Source: Gammaproteobacteria bacterium
GTDB lineage: Bacteria > Pseudomonadota > Gammaproteobacteria > UBA6429 > Thiohalophilaceae
Length of the DNA stretch: 6,084 bases
Direction of reading: 5' to 3'
Assembly (NCBI GenBank): GCA_029880425.1
Contig: JAOUOK010000126.1
Coordinates: forward strand, 1-6,084
The notes beneath the pieces are model-generated. The model was not told the DNA's origin, searched no databases, and saw only the letters and a list, made by a program, of their open reading frames with translations. The position numbers were made by a program, and so were the translations under genes. Shown piece after piece: positions 1-6,084 of this stretch (position 1 is the first letter of the stretch; each line of letters begins with the position of its first letter).

Positions 1-366
1 GTTTTGTATTAAATCATGAACCAAACCAATGCCATCAGTGTTATCACCGTATAACTGGTCATTCTCTATTTTAATCGTGTTAACAGCACCCGCGCGTTCT
101 GCGCGTTCACTACGTTCATTCACCAGCGCCCAGGCTTCCTGTTTAAACGGTACTGTTATATTTAAGCCTTTGCCACCGGCGGCGGCAAAATTTCCCACGG
201 CCTGGCTGAAGCCACCGAGATCAACATGCATGGCGGTATAGGTAATGGCTTGCTGTGTTTGTTCTGCAAAGAGGCTATGAATAGAAGGCGATTTACTATG
301 CGAGATAGGATTACCCATCACCGCATAGTCATCAACTTTTTTACCGAAGTCGAAAAGATCACTCAC
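1..366 (-). CDS. aroE: Shikimate dehydrogenase (NADP+), N-terminal part, cut by left window edge
   Basis: AroE reduces 3-dehydroshikimate to shikimate with NADPH in the cytoplasm (aromatic amino acid/chorismate pathway). The 122 codons visible form the substrate-binding half of a family usually about 270 residues long. Recognisable are the shikimate-binding loop GNPISHSKSP (residues 18-27), GLNITVPFK (67-75) with the catalytic lysine at 75, GAVNT (93-97) and GDNTDG (107-112) with the catalytic aspartate at 111. The NADP-binding domain lies outside the window. The start is GTG at 364-366: the same frame has a stop (TAA, 385-387) seven codons upstream and no other usable start before the conserved YAVMGNP. 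The gene begins 2 bp after the pit stop, with only a weak, rather distant AAGGGA ahead of it, so translation is probably coupled to pit. Family assignment is very secure; the start is well constrained. Confidence 0.95.
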   Translation of the reverse strand, partial: MSDLFDFGKKVDDYAVMGNPISHSKSPSIHSLFAEQTQQAITYTAMHVDLGGFSQAVGNFAAAGGKGLNITVPFKQEAWALVNERSERAERAGAVNTIKIENDQLYGDNTDGIGLVHDLIQN

Positions 367-368
367 GC

Positions 369-1622
369 TTAACTGAACATCCCTTTAAACATGAAGAAGA
401 AAGCTATCGACATCAGTGCACCTGCCGGTAAGGTGACAATCCAGGAAAGGAATATAGTACGCACTACATTTAAGTTCAGTGCGCCAATACCGCGCGCTAA
501 ACCTACACCAAGTACTGCACCCACTAATGTATGCGTTGTTGATATTGGTAAGCCTGTACCTGATGCAACAACAACGGTTGTTGCTGCCGCTAAAGTTGCT
601 GCAAAGCCACGACTTGGAGTGAGCTCGGTAATATTTTTACCAATTGTTGCGATTACATGTTTTCCGTACATCATCAGGCCGAGCACGATACCACCACCAC
701 CGAGTATCAGAATCCAGATAGGGGTTACTGATTTACTAGCAACTTCACCACCACTTTGCACAATACCCACTACCGCGGCAACCGGGCCAATTGCATTTGC
801 CACGTCATTTGAACCGTGTGCAAACGCCATAGCACACGCAGTGACGACCATGAGTACACCAAAGACACGCTCTACATTAGCAAAGTGAAAGTCTTTATCG
901 GCTTCAGGTTTAATTTCTATTCTGCGGGTATAGTGCATACTTACAAACATAATAATTAGACCAAAAATAAATGCCATAGCATAGTTTTGTACTAACGTGG
1001 TTTCCAGGCCAACATGTTTAAGACCTTTAAACATGGTAACAAGCGCAATCATAAAACCGGTTAAAAAAACATAGTAAGGTACATAACGTTTTGCATTTTC
1101 AAATGGGTGCTCTGTATTCAATATCAATTTTTGCACACTACGGAACAACCAGTAAGAAACAATACCGGCTAAAGCAGGCGACACCACCCAGCTCATAACT
1201 ATCGTTCCAACCTTGCCCCAGTGCACAGCTTCAAAACCAATACCGACTGCGGCAAAACCTACTATCGCACCAACGATAGTATGTGTTGTTGATACCGGCC
1301 AACCAAAACGTGAAGCAACGAGTAACCAGATACCTGCTGCAAGTAACGAGGCAAGCATGCCAAAAATGAGAAGTTCTGGGGTACTCGAGAGTAAGTCAGC
1401 ATCAACGATGCCTTTACGAATCGTTTTTGTAACCTGGCCACCGGCTAAAAAAGCACCGGCAAATTCAAAAATAGCGGCAATAATCACAGCCTGCTTTATA
1501 GTGATTGCGCCAGAGCCGACTGAAGTACCCATAGCATTGGCCACATCGTTTGCACCAATACCCCACGCCATGAATATACCAAAGACAATAGCTAACCCGA
1601 GGAAAATCATTCCATATTCCAT
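369..1622 (-). CDS. pit: PiT-family inorganic phosphate transporter
   Basis: A 417-residue, highly hydrophobic inner-membrane protein of the PiT (PF01384) family, which imports phosphate, usually as a metal-phosphate complex driven by the proton gradient. The internal duplication typical of the family is clear. GANDVANA (23-30) is echoed by GSNDVANA (270-277), and GWPVSTTHTIVGA (107-119) by GLPISTTHTLVGA (357-369). A short charged stretch at about 232-250 links the halves; the protein is shorter than E. coli PitA (about 500 residues), as is common for copies paired with a DUF47 protein. The ATG is preceded by a strong GGGGAGA ribosome site. The gene follows the DUF47 gene by 12 bp and precedes aroE by 2 bp, all on the same strand. 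The family is certain. Phosphate is the expected substrate; sulfate is transported by some relatives and cannot be excluded from sequence alone. Confidence 0.94.
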   Translation of the reverse strand: MEYGMIFLGLAIVFGIFMAWGIGANDVANAMGTSVGSGAITIKQAVIIAAIFEFAGAFLAGGQVTKTIRKGIVDADLLSSTPELLIFGMLASLLAAGIWLLVASRFGWPVSTTHTIVGAIVGFAAVGIGFEAVHWGKVGTIVMSWVVSPALAGIVSYWLFRSVQKLILNTEHPFENAKRYVPYYVFLTGFMIALVTMFKGLKHVGLETTLVQNYAMAFIFGLIIMFVSMHYTRRIEIKPEADKDFHFANVERVFGVLMVVTACAMAFAHGSNDVANAIGPVAAVVGIVQSGGEVASKSVTPIWILILGGGGIVLGLMMYGKHVIATIGKNITELTPSRGFAATLAAATTVVVASGTGLPISTTHTLVGAVLGVGLARGIGALNLNVVRTIFLSWIVTLPAGALMSIAFFFMFKGMFS

Positions 1623-1634
1623 AACAACTCTCCC

Positions 1635-2312
1635 CTAACGTGCCAACATAAGTTCCAGACGACTGCCAACACGCTGTGACAAATCGGCCAGGTCGCCAAT
1701 ACCATCGATTACCCGATACATGAACATCACGTCAACTGGCGGTAAATCCTTTTCCTGCTTGAATAGTTCGGCGCGAACTTTTACCTGGATCTTATCCGTG
1801 TCACCTTCAATATCATCTAATGTTTTAATCATTTCCTGAACCAGGTTAACTTCCCGGCCACTAAAACCGGTTTCAACCAGTTCATCAAGTTCATTAATCG
1901 CTGTTTGTGCCTGTTTTGATGCATCAATACACCGCGTAACAAAATCGAGTAATTTTTCACTAACAGCTTCAGGAAAGGTCATTTTTCGACCAATAATAAT
2001 ACCCGCAATATCTTTTGATTTATTAGCAATTTTATCCTGCATGGTAATCACTTCGAGTAAATCCCGACGTGAAATAGGCATAAATAAACTTTTAGGTAAA
2101 TTTAAGCGAAGCTTTTTCTTTAATTTGTCTGCTTCACCTTCAAGCTTTGCAATTTTCTTTTGCTGTGCTTTTGCTTTTTTCCAGTCTTCTTTTAAAACGG
2201 CTTTAAAAAATGGAATAAGTTCAACAATACAATCCTGAACACTGGCCATATGAGATTGTAAAGGAGCGACGGGAGATGAGCCGAAAAGACTCGAGATGGT
2301 TGTACGTGCCAT
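1635..2312 (-). CDS. DUF47 (PhoU-like) Pit accessory protein, TIGR00153 type
   Basis: A 225-residue soluble, charged, mostly helical protein resembling the DUF47/TIGR00153 family. These PhoU-like proteins are usually encoded next to PiT transporters and are thought to modulate phosphate uptake. Visible are a hydrophobic/amphipathic start (ARTTISSLFGSSP, 2-14), a lysine-rich coiled-coil-like helix at about 40-70, an acidic segment ELDELVE (141-147), and TLDDIEGDTDKIQ (164-176), the kind of E/D-rich helix PhoU-like bundles use to bind metal. The open frame extends up to an ATG at 2393. I chose the ATG at 2310-2312 because it has a good AGAGGA ribosome site about 7 nt upstream, begins at the conserved part, gives the usual family length, and lies downstream of a plausible promoter at 2376-2403 that the longer start would precede. 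Its place 12 bp before pit supports the role. The exact mechanism is unknown. Confidence 0.9.
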   Translation of the reverse strand: MARTTISSLFGSSPVAPLQSHMASVQDCIVELIPFFKAVLKEDWKKAKAQQKKIAKLEGEADKLKKKLRLNLPKSLFMPISRRDLLEVITMQDKIANKSKDIAGIIIGRKMTFPEAVSEKLLDFVTRCIDASKQAQTAINELDELVETGFSGREVNLVQEMIKTLDDIEGDTDKIQVKVRAELFKQEKDLPPVDVMFMYRVIDGIGDLADLSQRVGSRLELMLAR

Positions 2313-2375
2313 ACATTTTCCTCTTGTTTTGATACTGCCTTCAGCATCAATAAAAATAATCTTCGTATGGCGCGA

Positions 2376-2403
2376 AGTATACAAAGTGCTCATCGAATAA
2401 CAA
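2376..2403 (-). promoter_or_regulatory. Predicted sigma70-type promoter of the DUF47-pit-aroE operon
   Basis: On the minus strand, TTGTTA (2398-2403) and TATACT (2376-2381) are separated by 16 bp, a good match to -35/-10 elements. Transcription would begin near 2369, giving a leader of about 55-60 nt before the ATG at 2312. I see no recognisable Pho box (CTGTCAT direct repeats) here, so there is no sequence sign of PhoB control. This is a motif match only. Confidence 0.45.
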
Positions 2404-2427
2404 ACACTTTATGAGGTTTTTATTACA

Positions 2428-2480
2428 AATAAATTTATTGCAAAAAATTGATCTTTGGTTATTAATAACTTAGGTAATAA

Positions 2481-2483
<3 letters not shown>
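2428..2483 (-). repeat. AT-rich inverted repeats after hemB, possible weak terminator
   Basis: Two perfect 12-bp palindromes lie in the gap after hemB: GTTATTAATAAC (2458-2469) and AATAAATTTATT (2428-2439). In addition GTTATTA (2458-2464) can pair with TAATAAC (2475-2481) around a 10-nt loop; this stem reaches into the hemB stop codon (2481-2483). In the direction of hemB transcription a run of six T follows about 9 nt later. The stem is almost all A/T, so any intrinsic terminator would be weak, and some hemB transcription could read into the phosphate operon. In so AT-rich a sequence such palindromes may also be chance. Confidence 0.3.
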
Positions 2484-3675
<1,192 letters not shown>

Positions 3676-4362
3676 ATGTCGACTTTGCCGCACACACTTA
3701 AAAATGGATTTTTAACCCTCATTATTGGCTTATTTTTCGTTGCCAACAGCCAGGCCCAGGCCAAAATTCAGCCACCCGATGAATTAATCCAGCTTAACAC
3801 GGTAAAAATGCTGCGTTCGATTAACGAGCACCGTCCTGAAATCAAAAAAACACCCGCCAAGCTAACCTCACTGGTTGAAGACATTATCCTGCCTCATCTT
3901 GACTTTATTACTGCATCAAAAATTGTCATGGGTAAATACTGGCGTCGTGCGAATAAAGAACAAAAAATAAAATTTATACGCCAGTTCAGACTATTACTTT
4001 TACGTTTTTATTCTTCGGCATTATCTGAATATCTCAATAATAATAATAAAGATTTAAAACTCGATCTCATTAAGTATTTTCCAAGTAATCTTAAACAGGG
4101 TGATACAAGTATTACTATCCGTGGTGAAGTCGAGCAGGAAAAGGGACCGGGCATCCCCATATTCTACCGCATGCACCTGACGAAAAAAGGCTGGAAAATT
4201 TTTGATGTTTCCGTTGAGGGCATCAGCATGATCACAACGTATAAAAATAACTTTGCAACTGAGTTAAAAACTGATGGCATTGATGCGCTCATTCTTTCAC
4301 TTGAAGAAAAAAACAAAAATATGCTCGCAACAAATTCTAAAGACAGCAAAAAAACAAATTAA
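3676..4362 (+). CDS. mlaC: MlaC-family (Ttg2D-like) periplasmic phospholipid-binding protein
   Basis: MlaC proteins ferry phospholipids through the periplasm between the outer-membrane MlaA complex and the inner-membrane MlaFEDB transporter. This 228-residue protein starts with a signal peptide: a short polar/basic start, a hydrophobic core at about 11-23, then SQAQA with likely cleavage near 27-29. The family pattern follows: HRPEIKKTP (52-60), [11 protein letters not shown] (67-77), [19 protein letters not shown] (83-101) and the hallmark [14 protein letters not shown] (180-193) and [11 protein letters not shown] (199-209), closely matching E. coli MlaC in order and spacing. The frame is open to a TTG at 3637, but the ATG at 3676 has CGGAG in front and places the signal peptide properly. 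No other mla genes are visible, so this may be a stand-alone copy. It is followed by msrB after 5 bp. The C-terminal tail is rich in Lys and Asn. Family secure; lipid role inferred. Confidence 0.88.
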   Translation: MSTLPHTLKNGFLTLIIGLFFVANSQAQAKIQPPDELIQLNTVKMLRSINEHRPEIKKTPAKLTSLVEDIILPHLDFITASKIVMGKYWRRANKEQKIKFIRQFRLLLLRFYSSALSEYLNNNNKDLKLDLIKYFPSNLKQGDTSITIRGEVEQEKGPGIPIFYRMHLTKKGWKIFDVSVEGISMITTYKNNFATELKTDGIDALILSLEEKNKNMLATNSKDSKKTN

Positions 4363-4367
4363 ATAAT

Positions 4368-4757
4368 ATGTCAGATAAAACAGATCAGGAGTGGCTAGAT
4401 AGTCTTAGTGCTGAACAGTACCGCGTCATGCGCCAGCATGGCACGGAGCACCCCTTTAGCGGTAAATATGCAGACTGTAAAATAAACGGGACTTATGTTT
4501 GTGCCGGGTGTGGTGAAGCATTATTTTCTTCGGACAGCAAGTTTGATTCTGGTACTGGCTGGCCCAGTTATTATCAGGCCATTAACAATAGTGCGGTTGA
4601 AGAGACCACTGACCATTCTCTTGGCATGACCCGCACCGAGGTGCATTGTAAAAAATGTGGCTCCCATCTTGGTCATGTCTTTCCTGATGGCCCACAACCA
4701 ACCGGTTTACGTTATTGTATTAACTCCGTTTCTTTAGAACTTAAAGAAAAAGACTAA
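4368..4757 (+). CDS. msrB: Peptide-methionine (R)-S-oxide reductase MsrB
   Basis: MsrB reduces the R-epimer of methionine sulfoxide in proteins, with electrons normally from thioredoxin. The 129 residues match a full single-domain MsrB. The structural zinc site is intact: CAGC (45-48) and CKKC (94-97). [18 protein letters not shown] (100-117) carries the catalytic cysteine C117 followed by INS. The position of the usual resolving cysteine (DSGCGWPS in E. coli) is threonine here (DSGTGWPS, T63), so regeneration must differ; an extra cysteine at C37 is a possible but unproven substitute. No signal peptide is present, so it should act in the cytoplasm. It starts 5 bp after the mlaC-like gene and lacks a clear ribosome site, which suggests translation coupled to that gene. 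Function is very secure; whether it serves the nearby Sox proteins is unknown. Confidence 0.95.
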   Translation: MSDKTDQEWLDSLSAEQYRVMRQHGTEHPFSGKYADCKINGTYVCAGCGEALFSSDSKFDSGTGWPSYYQAINNSAVEETTDHSLGMTRTEVHCKKCGSHLGHVFPDGPQPTGLRYCINSVSLELKEKD

Positions 4758-4842
4758 TTTTACCCCTGTATTTTTTTTACCTGCTCATGTATTTTTAAAA
4801 TATATCTATCAACCATATGGAGAAACCAGGGGAATACTGTAG
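4758..4842 (+). promoter_or_regulatory. msrB-soxX intergenic region with possible soxXA promoter
   Basis: This 85-bp AT-rich gap has a run of eight T (4771-4778) but no GC-rich hairpin before it, so a terminator after msrB is not supported. Possible promoter elements are TTTACC (4776-4781) with AATATA (4799-4804, 17 bp) or TATATC (4801-4806, 19 bp); none is strong. AGGGGA at about 4828-4833 is a good ribosome site for soxX. soxXA may be transcribed from here, or by read-through from mlaC-msrB. Confidence 0.3.
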
Positions 4843-5340
4843 ATGAATACTCGGGAAATTAAACCTGGGCTATCTTTACTTACCAATGGTTTAATAACCA
4901 GCGTATTTGTATTCATTATATTTGTCTCACCGACATACGCTGATTCAAAAGCCGACAAAAAATTTTACTCCTGGAAAATTGAAAATTACGCTATCACTAA
5001 ACCTTTTGGCGGTTATCGTGGTAATGCAGAGCGCGGCCGAAAAATTATTATTAACAGGAATAAAGGCAATTGCCTGGCCTGCCATACCTTGCCAATTAGT
5101 GAAGAAAAATTTCATGGTACGGTCGGACCTGCATTGCATGGTATTGCTTCACGCTTAAGCGAGGGACAAATCCGGTTGCGTGTTGCCGATGAACAAAAAA
5201 TTAATCCCCTAACCATTATGCCCGGCTATTATAAAAATCCGAAAGAGAATAACCGCGTTGCTGATAAATACTGGGGTAAGCCTGTATTAACAGCACAGGA
5301 AACAGAAGATGTGATCGCCTACCTGATGACCTTGAAATAG
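4843..5340 (+). CDS. soxX: Sulfur-oxidation c-type cytochrome SoxX
   Basis: SoxX is the small monohaem subunit of periplasmic SoxXA, which oxidatively joins thiosulfate to the cysteine of the SoxY carrier and takes up the electrons released. This 165-residue protein has a signal peptide (hydrophobic core about 18-29, cleavage probably after TYA at 33) and one haem-binding CLACH (77-81). The TVGPALHGIASR stretch (93-104) and TIMPGYYK (124-131), with M126 the expected sixth haem ligand, are typical of SoxX, as is the C-terminal LTAQETEDVIAYLMTL helix (149-164). Haem attachment needs export and the cytochrome c maturation machinery. The ATG has AGGGGA about 9 nt upstream. It is followed 12 bp later by soxA, the expected partner, which greatly strengthens the call over a generic cytochrome c. 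Confidence 0.93.
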   Translation: MNTREIKPGLSLLTNGLITSVFVFIIFVSPTYADSKADKKFYSWKIENYAITKPFGGYRGNAERGRKIIINRNKGNCLACHTLPISEEKFHGTVGPALHGIASRLSEGQIRLRVADEQKINPLTIMPGYYKNPKENNRVADKYWGKPVLTAQETEDVIAYLMTLK

Positions 5341-5350
5341 AGTGATCACT
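5341..5350. repeat. Perfect 10-bp palindrome between soxX and soxA
   Basis: AGTGATCACT is its own reverse complement. It occupies nearly the whole 12-bp gap between the two genes and overlaps the only weak ribosome-site-like bases (GAGTG, 5340-5344) before soxA. It could be a small operator or could affect soxA initiation, but a 10-bp palindrome can easily be chance. Confidence 0.3.
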
Positions 5351-5352
5351 AT

Positions 5353-6084
5353 ATGATGAAATATAATCAATTCACGATCATCACACTCCTGATAACCTCC
5401 TTATTTTTTAGTACCGCAAACGCAGGTGATGTCAAATCTGGTTCTGAATATGTTTCAACCGCCACACGTGAGATGCAAAATGATGAGTTTGCCAACCCGG
5501 GAATGACCGCGGTAGAGGAAGGGAAAGTTGAATTTCACCGGCCAGGTGTAAATGATAAAACCTGTGCAAGCTGCCATGGAAAAAATGGCAGTAAGTTTGA
5601 TCTAAAAAAGATCGCCAATTACCCCATTTATAATAAAGAATATGAAAAACCTTTTACACTGCAGGAACAAATAAACTACTGTGGTGAAGAACACCTGGAT
5701 AACGTTCCTTATGTTTATGACTGCGTTGATTTAGTAGAAATCGAAGCTTATGTTCGTTACCTGGCGCGTGGTGAAAAAGTGAATGTGAAGATCACAAAAG
5801 AATTAAAACCGTTCTATGAAAAAGGGAAAAAGATTTACAATACTCGCTACGGTCAGATGAACATGGCCTGCACGGTTTGTCATGATCAATATGCCGGGCA
5901 ACACTTACGCGGACAGGTACTGAGCCAGGGGCAGTCTAACGGTTTTCCTTTATACCGTCTGGGAAGCGGCAAAATGACCAGCCTGCATGCCCGCATAAAA
6001 GAATGTTTTATCTCCTTCCGTGCAGAACCTTTTCACCTGGGTTCTGAAGAATTAATAAGTCTTGAGCTTTACCTGCATAAACGA
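5353..6084 (+). CDS. soxA: Sulfur-oxidation c-type dihaem cytochrome SoxA, cut by right window edge
   Basis: SoxA is the catalytic, haem-bearing partner of SoxX in the periplasmic SoxXA complex. The 244 codons visible lack only the C-terminal end. A signal peptide (core about 8-20, cleavage near ANA at 24) precedes two haem motifs, CASCH (71-75) and CTVCH (173-177), so this is the dihaem form; many SoxA proteins have lost the first haem. C110 (INYCGEEH) is the likely thiolate ligand of haem 1. C218 in RIKECFISFRAEPFHLGSEE (214-233) matches the cysteine that in Rhodovulum sulfidophilum SoxA carries a persulfide and ligates the active-site haem. LRGQVLSQGQSNGFPLYRL (185-203) is also family-typical. 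The start is ATG at 5353 or the adjacent ATG at 5356; both give a signal peptide. The frame is open to the last base with no stop. Confidence 0.95.
   Translation, partial: MMKYNQFTIITLLITSLFFSTANAGDVKSGSEYVSTATREMQNDEFANPGMTAVEEGKVEFHRPGVNDKTCASCHGKNGSKFDLKKIANYPIYNKEYEKPFTLQEQINYCGEEHLDNVPYVYDCVDLVEIEAYVRYLARGEKVNVKITKELKPFYEKGKKIYNTRYGQMNMACTVCHDQYAGQHLRGQVLSQGQSNGFPLYRLGSGKMTSLHARIKECFISFRAEPFHLGSEELISLELYLHKR

Noticed and set aside
29..241. Plus-strand open frame at the left edge
   Set aside because: It is antisense to aroE, whose motifs are unmistakable on the minus strand.
391..888. Long plus-strand open frame antisense to pit
   Set aside because: It is the reverse of the strongly supported PiT gene, with biased Pro/Thr/Ala composition and no ribosome site.
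1213..1638. Second plus-strand open frame antisense to pit, similar to the first
   Set aside because: The similarity between the two (VCVVD...) comes from the internal duplication of PiT (the two STTHT repeats) read backwards, not from a gene family.
2313..2393. 27-residue N-terminal extension of the DUF47 protein from ATG at 2393
   Set aside because: The internal ATG at 2312 has a good ribosome site, fits the family length, and the predicted promoter would start transcripts downstream of 2393.
4036..4047. Four AAT repeats inside the mlaC-like gene as a possible phase-variation tract
   Set aside because: It is only four units of a triplet, so slippage would keep the frame; it encodes part of an Asn run.
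4771..4778. Run of eight T after msrB as an intrinsic terminator
   Set aside because: No stable GC-containing hairpin lies immediately before it.
4907..5158. Short frames overlapping soxX on both strands
   Set aside because: They overlap a well-supported cytochrome gene and show no family features.

Overview
The window looks like chromosomal DNA of a sulfur-oxidising gammaproteobacterium. The evidence is a soxX-soxA pair at the right edge, a Pseudomonas-type (zinc-cysteine-free) HemB, a typical proteobacterial MlaC and an estimated GC content in the low 40s percent. No mobile element, tRNA, rRNA or CRISPR array is visible, and coding density is high. The lineage call is inferred from protein character only.

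Left half (1-3500, all minus strand): reading in the direction of transcription, hemB (porphobilinogen synthase, 3500-2481) comes first. A 168-bp AT-rich gap follows, with inverted repeats and a plausible promoter. Next is a tight three-gene run: a DUF47/PhoU-like Pit accessory protein (2312-1635), a PiT-family phosphate transporter (1622-369) and aroE (shikimate dehydrogenase, from a GTG at 366, running off the left edge). Gaps in this run are 12 and 2 bp, so it is probably one operon: low-affinity phosphate uptake with its accessory protein, plus a shikimate-pathway enzyme.

Right half (3501-6084, plus strand): a divergent promoter region of about 175 bp separates hemB from an mlaC-like gene (periplasmic phospholipid carrier, 3676-4362). 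This is followed 5 bp later by msrB (methionine-R-sulfoxide reductase, 4368-4757). After an 85-bp gap come soxX (4843-5340) and soxA (5353 to the edge). These encode the c-type cytochrome heterodimer SoxXA, which couples thiosulfate to the SoxYZ carrier in the periplasm. SoxA keeps both CxxCH haem motifs and the cysteine expected to be the active-site haem ligand.

How the genes may work together: SoxXA needs haem c, and hemB, an early haem-pathway enzyme, lies just across the divergent region. MsrB repairs oxidised methionine in the cytoplasm, and the MlaC-like protein acts at the envelope. A functional link between these genes and sulfur oxidation is only suggested by proximity. I found no convincing undescribed system. 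The most useful leads are the mlaC-msrB-soxXA neighbourhood, the loss of the usual resolving cysteine in MsrB, the metal-site type of HemB, and a few small palindromes and a mini-ORF around soxX/soxA.
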